Shown: piece after piece, positions 35,255-43,683 of the stretch | Layout of the letters: the number at the start of each line of letters is the position of its first letter | Position numbering within the stretch: position 1 is the stretch's first letter | Origin: Faecalibacterium prausnitzii | Lineage (GTDB): Bacteria; Bacillota; Clostridia; Oscillospirales; Ruminococcaceae | Length of the DNA stretch: 64,000 nt | Reading direction: 5' to 3' | Assembly (NCBI RefSeq): GCF_019967995.1 | Contig: NZ_CP065377.1 | Coordinates: 930,001 to 994,000, forward strand | Made by a program: the position numbers and the translations under genes | The notes under the pieces: generated by a model | What the model saw: the letters and a program-made list of their open reading frames with translations, nothing else | Told to the model about the DNA's origin: nothing | Databases searched by the model: none

Positions 35255-35900
35255 TCATACTATTTTAAGGGATTTTGTAAAACAAATTCGGCTGAACCAT
35301 TTTAAGCGCAGTTGGCGGAAAGCAAATGCTGAAAATGATACCGTTCCAATGAATCACTTCCCGGCAGAATTGGTGAGCGTTGGAAAATGTTCTTATGGTG
35401 AGCTGAATGTTGTTACCTTCAACCGTTGCTCGAAGCTAAAAATTGGTTCTTATTGCTCAATTGCACAGCATGTGTACTTTATGCTTGATGTAGAACATCG
35501 TGTGAATACAGTTTCTACATATCCATACAAAGCAAAATGTTTGAGGCTGGGCGATGAAGCCTTTTCTAAAGGCGATATCGTTGTAGGCGATGATGTTTGG
35601 ATTGGCTACGGTGCAACTATTATGTCGGGGGCTCATATCGGGCAAGGGGCGGTGGTTGCGGCAGGTGCAGTAGTAACAAAGGATGTGCCGCCGTATGCAA
35701 TTGTTGGTGGTGTGCCTGCTAAGGTGATTAAGTATCGCTTTGAGACAGAAATTATAAAGGAGTTGTTGAGGATAGATTATAGCAAATTGAATGAGAAAAT
35801 GATAAAAGAGCATATTGATGAGTTGTATACAGATTTAAAGAGTGTCAAGCAGATCAAGTGGTTTCCTCAAAGGGAGGAAAAGAATTTTGATAGGAAGTGA
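35238..35900 (+). CDS. Left-handed beta-helix acetyltransferase (CatB/NodL-type)
   Basis: 220 residues. Hexapeptide turns are visible: [33 protein letters not shown] and [20 protein letters not shown], ending [16 protein letters not shown]. The catalytic histidine is probably in [14 protein letters not shown]- or N-acetylation of a glycan sugar from acetyl-CoA is expected. It could acetylate the amino sugar made by the aminotransferase at 36821. Start ATG 35238 or 35247. Confidence 0.88.
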   Translation: MQKMLDHTILRDFVKQIRLNHFKRSWRKANAENDTVPMNHFPAELVSVGKCSYGELNVVTFNRCSKLKIGSYCSIAQHVYFMLDVEHRVNTVSTYPYKAKCLRLGDEAFSKGDIVVGDDVWIGYGATIMSGAHIGQGAVVAAGAVVTKDVPPYAIVGGVPAKVIKYRFETEIIKELLRIDYSKLNEKMIKEHIDELYTDLKSVKQIKWFPQREEKNFDRK

Positions 35901-35906
35901 AATAGA

Positions 35907-36824
35907 ATGCGCCCTGTAATTTCCCTGTGCTTACCAACAAATGGGGTCATTGAATGGGTCTTTCCGGTATTGGATAGCATTTATAATCAAAACGTAGAGA
36001 ATGATTTGTTCGAAGTAATAGTAACCAATAACGGTAATAATCATCAGTTCGATATGATGATGCAGGAATATGCTGAAAAGCATGATAATCTTATCTATAA
36101 AAAAACTGATGCCTATATGTTCCATAATCAATTGGAGGCTTTAAAATTAGCGTCAGGCATTTATTTGAAGTTTGTGAATCATAGGGGAATCTTCCAAGAT
36201 GGCTCATTAAAGAAAATGCTTAACATCGTTTTGGAGAACTTAGATGATAAACCAGTTATTTATTTTGGAAATGGCGTTTTTAAAAATGATGAATACATTC
36301 TAAATGACTTTGATTCGTTTGTTGGGACACTGAAGCGCTATGTTTCATGGACAACTGGTGTAGGAATCTGGAAAAGTGATTATGAAAAGATTCCAGATGA
36401 TGTTCCGATTGATAAGATTTCGCCCCATTCGTGCATTTTGTTTTCAGAACGCAATAAGAAGAGATATTTAATAGAGAATTTTACGTTTTCTAAGGATATT
36501 GACACCAATGCGAGTAAAAAAGGTACATATGACTTGTTTAGAGCTTTTGCAGTTGAAGAGGTCACAATAGCACTTAATTTGCTTATCGATGGAGACATAA
36601 CAGCTAGAACTTTCAAGGCTGTAAAGAAGGATTATGAAGCATTCGTTTCGGAACTGTATTATATGTATATTATAAAAAAGGAACCATGTTCTTATGATTT
36701 GAGTGGGTTTGACGATTCGATGGGGATTTTCTTTACCAAAACAGAAATATATATTGGGATTTTGAGTTTGATTTTTAAGAAGATGCTAAGAAAAGTAACA
36801 AAAATTGTGGAGGTAAAAAAATGA
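35907..36824 (+). CDS. Family 2-like glycosyltransferase with atypical metal motif
   Basis: 305 residues. The N-terminus VISLCLPTNGVIEWVFPVLD followed by FEVIVTNNGNN matches the GT-A nucleotide-binding part. Where the DxD motif is expected the sequence reads LKFVNHRGIF, so the usual acidic pair is missing. It may use another residue or have lost activity. A hydrophobic C-terminal helix is present. It overlaps the next gene by 4 bases (ATGA). Confidence 0.75.
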   Translation: MRPVISLCLPTNGVIEWVFPVLDSIYNQNVENDLFEVIVTNNGNNHQFDMMMQEYAEKHDNLIYKKTDAYMFHNQLEALKLASGIYLKFVNHRGIFQDGSLKKMLNIVLENLDDKPVIYFGNGVFKNDEYILNDFDSFVGTLKRYVSWTTGVGIWKSDYEKIPDDVPIDKISPHSCILFSERNKKRYLIENFTFSKDIDTNASKKGTYDLFRAFAVEEVTIALNLLIDGDITARTFKAVKKDYEAFVSELYYMYIIKKEPCSYDLSGFDDSMGIFFTKTEIYIGILSLIFKKMLRKVTKIVEVKK

Positions 36825-37960
36825 TTCACTTTAATGTTCCGCCGTTTGTTGGTACAGAATTCAAGTATATGCAGGAGGCGGTTAACAACCATAAGATTTG
36901 TGGTGATGGTCCGTTTACAAAAAAATGCAATGAATGGCTTGAAAAACGTTTTAACGCAAAGAAAGTAATGCTTACTACAAGTGGCTCAACTGCACTTGAT
37001 ATGGCGGCTTTGTTATGCGGTATTAAGCCGGGCGATGAGGTTATTCTTCCAAGTTTTACATTTTCAAGTACAGCAAACTCTTTTGTCTTAGCCGGAGCAA
37101 CACTTGTATTCGTAGATGTTCGACCGGACACAATGAATATTGATGAAACAAAAATTGAGGCTGCCATTACGGATAAAACAAAGGTGATTTGTCCGGTTCA
37201 CTATGCTGGTGTCGCCTGTGAAATGGACACAATCATGGACATTGCCAAAAGACATCACTTGATGGTTGTGGAAGATGCCGCGCAGGGTGTTATGAGTACT
37301 TACAAGGGAAAAGCTTTGGGTACAATCGGCGATTTTGGTTGCTATTCTTTCCATGAAACAAAAAACTATTCTATGGGTGAAGGTGGCGCAATTGTAATTA
37401 ACAATGCTGCCTATATTGAAAAAGCAGAAATTTTGCGTGAAAAAGGAACGAATCGCTCGCAATTTTTCCGCGGACAGGTCGCTAAATATAATTGGGTAGA
37501 TTTCGGTGACAGTTATCTTCAGAGTGATTTGAACGCTGCATATCTTTGGGCACAACTCGAAGTGGCAGATCAAATCAATGAGAATCGACTTGAAACATGG
37601 AATAAATATTACACCGCCTTTAAGCCACTGGAGGAAAAAGGAATAGTACAGCTACCCATTATTCCAGAGGGCTGCGTCCACAACGCGCATATGTTTTACT
37701 TGAAGACGAAGAACTTGGAAATTAGACAGGCATATATCAAATTCATGAAAGAAAATGATATCTTGTGTGTGTTCCATTATGTTCCTCTACATAGTGCCCC
37801 GGCAGGCCTTAAATTCGGTCGTTTTGATGGCGTGGATGAAAATACAACTGCAGATAGCGATCGTCTGGTTAGGCTGCCTATGTACTATAACATAAAAAGT
37901 GATGACCTGAACAAGGTAATCGAAAAGACATTGGAATTCTTTAATAGTGAAACAAAGTAA
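36821..37960 (+). CDS. wecE: WecE-type dTDP-4-amino-4,6-dideoxygalactose transaminase
   Basis: 379 residues. It aligns by eye through its length with enterobacterial WecE/RffA: NVPPFVGTEFKYMQEAV, LCGIKPGDEVILPSFTFSST, VDVRPDTMNIDETKIEAAIT, VEDAAQGVMSTYKGKALGTI, the PLP-lysine region CYSFHETKNYSMGEGGA and REKGTNRSQFFRGQVAKY. Known role: PLP-dependent amination of dTDP-4-keto-6-deoxyglucose, giving a Fuc4N precursor. No rmlA or rmlB gene is in the locus, so the dTDP sugar must come from elsewhere. Confidence 0.92.
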   Translation: MIHFNVPPFVGTEFKYMQEAVNNHKICGDGPFTKKCNEWLEKRFNAKKVMLTTSGSTALDMAALLCGIKPGDEVILPSFTFSSTANSFVLAGATLVFVDVRPDTMNIDETKIEAAITDKTKVICPVHYAGVACEMDTIMDIAKRHHLMVVEDAAQGVMSTYKGKALGTIGDFGCYSFHETKNYSMGEGGAIVINNAAYIEKAEILREKGTNRSQFFRGQVAKYNWVDFGDSYLQSDLNAAYLWAQLEVADQINENRLETWNKYYTAFKPLEEKGIVQLPIIPEGCVHNAHMFYLKTKNLEIRQAYIKFMKENDILCVFHYVPLHSAPAGLKFGRFDGVDENTTADSDRLVRLPMYYNIKSDDLNKVIEKTLEFFNSETK

Positions 37961-37987
37961 GATGCAGACATACTGGTGGATGGATCA

Positions 37988-39394
37988 ATGAATGATTATA
38001 AGTATCTGATAAAAAATATTGGAATCCTTACAATTAGCAACTTTGCTACGAAATTTTTATCTTTCTTCCTGCTTCCGTTGTACACAGGGGTCTTGTCGAC
38101 GGAGGAATATGGCACGTTCGATTTATACAGCACCACTATATCACTTCTTTATCCGATACTATCTATTTGTGTTTCTGACAGTGTGATTAGATTTTTGCTT
38201 GAACGAAATAAAGATAAAGATTCTGTAATTTCAATTAGTGCGAAATATGTAGTCATATCTATTGTTGCCTTTCTATTTTTGTTTGCTGTTAATGTAATTA
38301 CGAATACCGTTCCAGAATTGAATGCTTATAAGATACTTTTTGTTTTAGTGTATGTTGTTACAGTACTCAATTCATGGCTATCTGGTGTCGCAAGAGGTCA
38401 AGAAAGGATTAAGGATATATCACTTGCCAGCATCATTTCAAGCTTTGGCACAATTCTTCTAAACATTATATTTCTCGTGTGGATGAAATTTGGTATCGTA
38501 GGATATTTTTGGGCAACAATTCTAGGAACCAGTATGTCAATTATTTATTATGTCTATGTTACTAATATTTTTCATTCGATACATACGGCAACCAAGGACT
38601 ATAACCTTGATAAAGAAATGCGAAAATATGGCACGGGACTGATGGTTAACTCAATCAGCTGGTGGGTGAACAATTCCCTAGACAAGTATATGGTTTTGTA
38701 TATGTGTGGGATTGCCGCAAATGGATTGATCTCGGTAGCGTACAAGTTACCAACAGTTTTATCAACGATACAGAATTTATTTGAGCAAGCATGGGTTCTG
38801 TCTGCAGTAAAAAAATACAATAAGGAAGATGCTGACGGCTTTTTTGTTCGAACATATAATTTATATGGATTTATTATGGCTATAGCGGCATCTGCAATGA
38901 TAATGTTTACAAAAGTATTGTCAGCACTACTATTCAAAAAAGATTTTTATGAAGCTTGGTCAATGATTCCGTTTTTTTCTATAGCCGTGGCTTTCAGCGC
39001 GGCGGCTGGCTTTTGCGGTGGTGTTTTTGCTGCTCAAAAGCGAACGGATATCATTTCAAAAACAACTTTTATTGGAGCAATTGTAAACACGATACTAAAT
39101 GCAGTATTAATCTTTTCATTCGGAGTTATTGGCGGTGCGGTAGCTACGATGATTTCGAATGCGGTGGTTATGATTGTTAGATTGTTTTATGTGAAACAAC
39201 AGATGAATTTTCAAATACGAGTAGTGCGTGATGCTTTGACGTATAGTATATTGCTTTTTCAGACGCTAATTCTGCTACTATGTAATTCCAAAATACAGTA
39301 TGTGCTTCAACTGCTTCTACTTGTTCTTATCGTGCTATTGTACAATAAAGAAGTATTAGCTGTCTTGAAGAAAGTGGAGGTGCATAAAATATGA
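37988..39394 (+). CDS. Wzx-type oligosaccharide flippase
   Basis: 468 residues from ATG 37988 (GGTGGATGG upstream; a GTG at 37976 is the alternative). About 14 membrane spans. The start NIGILTISNFATKFLSFFLL followed by PLYTGVLSTEEYGTFDLY is typical of MATE-like polysaccharide exporters. It moves lipid-linked repeat units across the membrane for the Wzy-type polymerase. It overlaps the next gene by 4 bases. Confidence 0.92.
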   Translation: MNDYKYLIKNIGILTISNFATKFLSFFLLPLYTGVLSTEEYGTFDLYSTTISLLYPILSICVSDSVIRFLLERNKDKDSVISISAKYVVISIVAFLFLFAVNVITNTVPELNAYKILFVLVYVVTVLNSWLSGVARGQERIKDISLASIISSFGTILLNIIFLVWMKFGIVGYFWATILGTSMSIIYYVYVTNIFHSIHTATKDYNLDKEMRKYGTGLMVNSISWWVNNSLDKYMVLYMCGIAANGLISVAYKLPTVLSTIQNLFEQAWVLSAVKKYNKEDADGFFVRTYNLYGFIMAIAASAMIMFTKVLSALLFKKDFYEAWSMIPFFSIAVAFSAAAGFCGGVFAAQKRTDIISKTTFIGAIVNTILNAVLIFSFGVIGGAVATMISNAVVMIVRLFYVKQQMNFQIRVVRDALTYSILLFQTLILLLCNSKIQYVLQLLLLVLIVLLYNKEVLAVLKKVEVHKI

Positions 39395-40494
39395 GGTCGC
39401 TTTTTGTATGCAATACGCCATATCAGTTATTCAATGTGATGAATCTGGCGCTCAATGACGTTCAAGGCACAAGGCTGGTTTCGGATTTGTTTATTGTTGC
39501 TAGATTTAGAGACGCAAAAAAAGTATACGATAGGGTAATAGCTGAACATACTTTTGAAAGTGTTTATCTGATAGATCCACGGAGCGGAGATACTTTTATC
39601 AAGGAATGTCGTGATAGTATTTTGATTTCGTTGGAGAAGAAAATTAAGAAATATCAAATTGACTCTTATGACTTCCTTGAAAAAAAATATGACCAAGTTT
39701 TTATTGCAGATGAAATGCCTTTTGGATTGTTGATGTGCCAATTTTATAAAAGTGCGTCTGTTTGGATATATGAAGATGGTTACCCATACTACTATAAAAA
39801 TTTTTGGCAAGACTTATGTAGAGGACGTAAACAAAAAATTTTGAGCCTTTTTAATAGAGGGCTATCGACTATTCATCCGAAGGCTTTCTTTGTAAACAAT
39901 GCGGAAATGTGCCAATCAAAGGTTGCAGAGAAGACTATTCAACTTCCAAAATGGAATGATCAAAACCCGGCTTTTCCTGCCGTTTGCAGATTGTTCGCTT
40001 TTGACTCGCAATCAATGGTTTCACAAAAAAAGGTCATTTTTCTGGAACGTCCCTTTGAAGAATGTCCCAAGTACAATGGCTTGTCTCCAGAAAAACTATT
40101 AATGGATCTTGACTTAGTCGAGGATTCGTTAGTGAGAATACACCCCCGGAGTGGAAGAAAATATAATGAGGTCTTGGTAGATTATGGCGATAATATGTGG
40201 GAATTGGAGTGCTTGTCCAATATAACGAATGAGCATATTCTTGTTGGCGATTGTTCGAATGCTCAGTTTTCTCCGAAAATATTAGCAAATAAAGAACCAT
40301 ATTTGATTTTTGCTTATCGTCTTTTTTACAGTTATCATGACTTGGAAGACCCGAATAATTATGAGAAACAAATTGATCGGATTAGAAAGGCATATAGCCG
40401 AAAGGATAAGATTCTTATACCAAAGAACGTAGAGGAACTTAGGAATGCGTTGACTTGGATTCTCACAAAGGGGAGTGATGAGATTATAGATTGA
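39391..40494 (+). CDS. GT52-like (sialyltransferase-type) glycosyltransferase
   Basis: 367 residues. SLFVCNTPYQLFNVMNLAL at the N-terminus and SVWIYEDGYPYYY mid-protein resemble the GT52 family, which includes CMP-sialic-acid-dependent and other transferases. RIHPRSGRK near residue 250 may be the nucleotide-phosphate contact. Two CMP-sugar synthetase-like genes follow directly, which supports use of a CMP-activated acidic sugar. Assignment by motif recall, so moderate. Confidence 0.55.
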   Translation: MRSLFVCNTPYQLFNVMNLALNDVQGTRLVSDLFIVARFRDAKKVYDRVIAEHTFESVYLIDPRSGDTFIKECRDSILISLEKKIKKYQIDSYDFLEKKYDQVFIADEMPFGLLMCQFYKSASVWIYEDGYPYYYKNFWQDLCRGRKQKILSLFNRGLSTIHPKAFFVNNAEMCQSKVAEKTIQLPKWNDQNPAFPAVCRLFAFDSQSMVSQKKVIFLERPFEECPKYNGLSPEKLLMDLDLVEDSLVRIHPRSGRKYNEVLVDYGDNMWELECLSNITNEHILVGDCSNAQFSPKILANKEPYLIFAYRLFYSYHDLEDPNNYEKQIDRIRKAYSRKDKILIPKNVEELRNALTWILTKGSDEIID

Positions 40495-40544
40495 AACACA
40501 TGATTTATAGGTCATATTTATAAGAAATATTTGGAGGTAATTTT

Positions 40545-41252
40545 ATGAGTATTACAGCAATTATTCCTGTACGTGAAGGTAGCCGCAGATTAAAAAATAA
40601 GAATATTGCACCTTTTGCGGGAACGAATCTTTTAATCAACAAGATTAACCAATTGAAACAGGTGGATGAGATTACGGATATTGTCGTGTCCTCTGATTCC
40701 GATTTGATGCTTGCGATGGCTTCTTCTCAGGGAGTAAAAACACATAAGCGTGCCCCTGAATTTTGTGATGAGAAAACCAAAACATTTGGTGAGGTCGTAG
40801 CGCATATATGTGAGAGTGTTCCGGGTAATGACATTCTTTGGGCTACTTGCACAGCACCATTGGTCTTTCCAAAACACTATAGAGAAGCGGTCGCACTTTA
40901 CTACAAGGCATTGGAGCAGGGATATGATTCTCTGGTTTCAATGGAAGAGTTTAAACGGTATTTGTGGGATGATAATGGCCCCGTCAATTATGAACTAGGA
41001 ATTAAACATGTCCCTTCCCAGCAGCTTCCGCCACTGTATTTTGTGACTGATGGCATTTTACTTGCTCCGAGAAAAAAAATGATCGAGTGGAAATATTTCC
41101 ATGGGCACAATCCTTATCGCTACATCTTAGACAAAAGAACAAGTATCGATATTGATGATGGGCTGGACTTAGCATGTGCGCGTGCTTGGTTGGATATGGA
41201 TGAATCCGTTTCGCAGATTGACCCGTACATTGTGGGGGGGGGCAACATGTAA
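40545..41252 (+). CDS. CMP-sugar synthetase-like cytidylyltransferase (first)
   Basis: 235 residues. The NeuA/KdsB-type N-terminus AIIPVREGSRRLKNKNIAPF is followed by TDIVVSSDSD, a triphosphate and sugar contact stretch WATCTAPLVFP and the late DIDDGLDLACA. It activates an acidic or other sugar with CTP. TTTGGAGGT precedes ATG. The gene ends in a run of nine G (41234-41242) just before the stop, coding VGGGNM. No NeuB or NeuC homologue is nearby, so the sugar is unknown. Confidence 0.82.
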   Translation: MSITAIIPVREGSRRLKNKNIAPFAGTNLLINKINQLKQVDEITDIVVSSDSDLMLAMASSQGVKTHKRAPEFCDEKTKTFGEVVAHICESVPGNDILWATCTAPLVFPKHYREAVALYYKALEQGYDSLVSMEEFKRYLWDDNGPVNYELGIKHVPSQQLPPLYFVTDGILLAPRKKMIEWKYFHGHNPYRYILDKRTSIDIDDGLDLACARAWLDMDESVSQIDPYIVGGGNM

Positions 41253-41306
41253 CTGCTTCCTTTTGAGTGTGGCTGATTGTGCTGACACCGAAAAGGAGGT
41301 GGCAGC

Positions 41307-41990
41307 ATGAAAACAGCATGTTTCATACCGATTAAAGCGAATTCGGAAAGAGTTCCAGGTAAAAACTTACGCGTATTGAATGGGAAGAAGCTGTACGAAT
41401 ACATATGCGAACATGTAAAAGCGGCAAATGTGTTTGATGATGTTTATATTGATACCAACAGTCAAGAAATATCAGAGTATGCAGTAAAAATGGGCTTTCA
41501 TATCATCGAAAGAAAACCGGAACTTGCAACGAACACGGCAAACGGTAATGATTTGCTGGTATATCATTGCGAAAAATTTCCTGAGTATAATTATTATTTT
41601 CAGCTTTTTGCTACTGCTCCTTATATGCAACCTGAAACAATAAAAGAATGCTATAATACGCTGATCAGTAGCGAAGAGTTTGATTCTTGCTTTACGGCAC
41701 TAGAAAATCATAGTTTCTATTGGTTCGCCAACACGCCGATCAATTACAGACCGGGTATTTTACCTAGGAGTCAGGATATGCTCCCGGTAATTGAAGAAAC
41801 TACAGGGTTATATGGCATCTCTAAAGATAGCTTGGTAAGGTATCGGTGCCGCATTGGGAGGAAACCATACATGCACTATGTTAGTAAGTTCGAAGCTGTT
41901 GACATAAATACGGAAGAGGATTTAAGGGTTGCCGAGCATATTGGAAAAGTCATATTTGGATACGGAAGTAATGAAGTTGGTGAAGATTAA
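41307..41990 (+). CDS. CMP-sugar synthetase-like cytidylyltransferase (second)
   Basis: 227 residues: FIPIKANSERVPGKNLRVLN, then DDVYIDTNSQEISEYA, LLVYHCEKFPEYNYYFQLFA and FEAVDINTEEDLRVAE. Same family as the gene before it but clearly divergent. AAAGGAGG lies 7 bases before ATG 41307. Two different synthetases side by side suggest two activated sugars, or one enzyme acting in a related step. Confidence 0.82.
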   Translation: MKTACFIPIKANSERVPGKNLRVLNGKKLYEYICEHVKAANVFDDVYIDTNSQEISEYAVKMGFHIIERKPELATNTANGNDLLVYHCEKFPEYNYYFQLFATAPYMQPETIKECYNTLISSEEFDSCFTALENHSFYWFANTPINYRPGILPRSQDMLPVIEETTGLYGISKDSLVRYRCRIGRKPYMHYVSKFEAVDINTEEDLRVAEHIGKVIFGYGSNEVGED

Positions 41991-42014
41991 GTCTCTTGTT
42001 ATTGCTACGGTTGC

Positions 42015-42491
42015 TACATGAAGGAACACGACGAGCTGATGAACAACACCGTGGTTACTACTGTCATGCCCTACTTTGGCCTGTATAAGGCTAAGAATGG
42101 CTGCCGTATCGGTGGTGAGCAAAGCGGACATATCATTTTCTCTAAGTATGCCAGTACTGGTGACGGCATCCTGACCAGTCTGAAGATGATGGAAGTCATG
42201 CTGGCCAAGAAGAAGCCGATGAGTGAACTGGCATCACCGCTGAAGATTTATCCCCAGGTGCTGGAAAAGGTCCGTGTCACTGATAAAAAGGCTGCACAGA
42301 ATGATCCGGCTGTTCAGGAAGCAGTGAAGGCAGTCTCCGAGGCCCTAGGTGATATAGGATGTATCCTTGTCCGCGAATCTGGCACGGAGCCTGTTGTTCG
42401 TGTCATGGTAGAGGCACCTGACCACGATATCTGCCAGAAGTATGTGTCTCAGGTTGTGGAAGTTATCAAGAACAAGGGCTACGCTGTCTAA
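42015..42491 (+). pseudogene. glmM: Truncated phosphoglucosamine mutase (glmM) copy with internal deletion
   Basis: The reading from about 42015 gives MKEHDELMNNTVVTTVMPYF then GLYKAKNGCRIGGEQSGHII, and ends with the phosphate-binding RESGTEPVVRVMVEA. This is the C-terminal third of GlmM. The catalytic TASHNP serine domain is absent. About 25 residues usual between FGLYKA and the GGEQSGH sugar loop are missing, though the frame is kept. No ribosome site precedes it. It is a non-functional fragment, probably carried in with the locus. Confidence 0.8.
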
Positions 42492-42516
42492 CGCATATTT
42501 TGCCGATATAAATTTC

Positions 42517-42545
42517 TTGCTATCCAATATTTGTAATGCTATACT
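42517..42545 (+). promoter_or_regulatory. Promoter of the small coiled-coil protein gene
   Basis: TTGCTA, 17-base spacer, TATACT, 33 bases before ATG 42578. Confidence 0.65.
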
Positions 42546-42577
42546 TATATTATAAATACTGAATGGAGGTGTCCCAT

Positions 42578-42913
42578 ATGCCCCGTCCCAAAGGAAGCAA
42601 GAACAAGCCCAAGACCGTAAAAGCAACTGTTGACTTTGCTGCGCAGCTCGTTGAAAAGCAGTCTGCAAGGGAAGTCGCTGCCGCCGAAATCGCATCTATC
42701 ACTGCTAATATCGACACTCTGAAAGCTGACCTGAAAACTAAGAAAGCAGAGCTAAAATCTATCGACAAGGAAATCACCAGAATCGAAGCCCAAAAGGTCA
42801 AGGCTGAAACCAAAGCAGCGGAATCGGCAAAGAAAGCCGAAGCCGAGGACGTACTGAAAAAGCTGTTAGCAAGTGGCGTGAGTGCAGACGAGATCCTCGC
42901 AAAACTGAAATAA
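42578..42913 (+). CDS. Small basic coiled-coil protein with AT-hook-like start
   Basis: 111 residues from ATG 42578 (AATGGAGGTG upstream). It starts MPRPKGSKNKPKTVKATVDF, where RPKGSKNK resembles an AT-hook-type minor-groove tail. A long charged coiled coil follows (IDTLKADLKTKKAELKSIDK), ending VLKKLLASGVSADEILAKLK. It has its own promoter and terminator. Probably nucleoid- or DNA-associated; last gene inside the element. Confidence 0.65.
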   Translation: MPRPKGSKNKPKTVKATVDFAAQLVEKQSAREVAAAEIASITANIDTLKADLKTKKAELKSIDKEITRIEAQKVKAETKAAESAKKAEAEDVLKKLLASGVSADEILAKLK

Positions 42914-42937
42914 TCTTATCAAAAATCCAAAACCGTG

Positions 42938-42974
42938 TGGACGGAGTTACAAAATCCCATCCATACGGTTTTCT
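42938..42974 (+). terminator. Terminator of the coiled-coil protein gene
   Basis: AAAACCGT-GTGGA...TCCAT-ACGGTTTT followed by CT. Confidence 0.75.
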
Positions 42975-43202
42975 AATGGAATAATTGCTTCATATCAAAC
43001 AAAATGCATCCATTTCTCACTCCAAGCCTCAAAATCACTTCCGGTGAAATTTCAGCAAAAGAGACATCAGAGGAGCGCATCTGGGCAGAGCAAACGCCCC
43101 CGGCGGTGCTCCGGGCCCCGGACGCTCCGAACTATGTGTTCCGTGAAAATAGACTTTCCAATATGGGAAAAATGCATGCCGGATGTAAAATTGACGGAAA
43201 CC

Positions 43203-43231
43203 TTGCAAATGACGCTGAAACGTGATATAAT
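43203..43231 (+). promoter_or_regulatory. Outward-facing promoter at the right end of the element
   Basis: TTGCAA, 17-base spacer, TATAAT. When integrated it only reads into the gap remnant and its terminator. When the ends are joined in an excised circle it would read across attP towards the integrase gene. Confidence 0.6.
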
Positions 43232-43236
43232 CGTGG

Positions 43237-43265
43237 TACGAACAAGCCGGTTTTGGTACGACAAC
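43237..43265 (+). repeat. Accessory recombinase-site candidate, right end
   Basis: TACGAACAAGCC then GGTACGACAAC, matching 14122-14150 in sequence and spacing. Confidence 0.5.
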
Positions 43266-43340
43266 GGTATGCTGTAGTACTGTAACTGTTGTTTCGAAAT
43301 TATGAACGACTACAAAAAATGTGTGAAAATTTAGCGTAGC

Positions 43341-43448
43341 TACGACGACACCTATCAGGTTCAGGTCGTGTCCTGGTACGACAATGAGAACTCCTACACT
43401 TCTCAGATGGTCCGTACCATTAAGTACTTCGCTGAAAACTGCTAATCA
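43341..43448 (+). repeat. Right attachment-site repeat (attR): displaced 3' end of gap
   Basis: Encodes the last 34 GAPDH residues and stop, with no start or upstream coding part. It is 105/108 identical to 13961-14068. The GTCGT-N8-ACGAC core candidate is at 43364-43381. It marks the element-chromosome junction. Confidence 0.92.
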
Positions 43449-43511
43449 CAGCTCTACGCTCAAAAGTGCTTGAGATGCCGTGCTGAGTAACAGCCTGTGT
43501 TGACCTTTCTG

Positions 43512-43541
43512 GTACGAACATGCTGTGATAGGTGCGACAAC
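43512..43541 (+). repeat. Third accessory-site candidate, outside attR
   Basis: TACGAACATG then GGTGCGACAAC, one mismatch from the other sites in each half. It lies in DNA that should be the original chromosome downstream of gap, so it may reflect an ancestral site or an earlier element. Confidence 0.4.
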
Positions 43542-43556
43542 AGGAACTTGAGTTCT

Positions 43557-43600
43557 ACACCCTTCCTTTTGCGGGTCTCCGTGAGAGGAAGGGTGTTTTT
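43557..43600 (+). terminator. Original gap terminator, now separated from gap
   Basis: ACACCCTTCC...GGAAGGGTGT followed by TTTTTG, the chromosomal counterpart of the element-borne terminator at 14168-14212. Confidence 0.85.
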
Positions 43601-43626
43601 GTTATGTGAGCTCCATCATAAACCAA

Positions 43627-43665
43627 GCGCCCCTTCCGATGTGGTCTGCCACAGGGAAGGGGCGC
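43627..43665 (-). terminator. Hairpin after the polyamine operon
   Basis: Perfect 11-bp arms GCGCCCCTTCC/GGAAGGGGCGC, 19 bases past the nspC stop. The T-run on the minus side is poor (CTTGGTTTATG). Confidence 0.5.
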
Positions 43666-43683
43666 GTTTGAATGCGGGATATT

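Larger units (their letters stand above)
42975..43340. other. Right end of the element, non-coding
   Basis: No gene seen. It holds a GC-rich inverted segment (about 43095-43125), a consensus outward promoter (43203-43231) and a recombinase accessory-site candidate (43237-43265) before attR. Confidence 0.5.
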
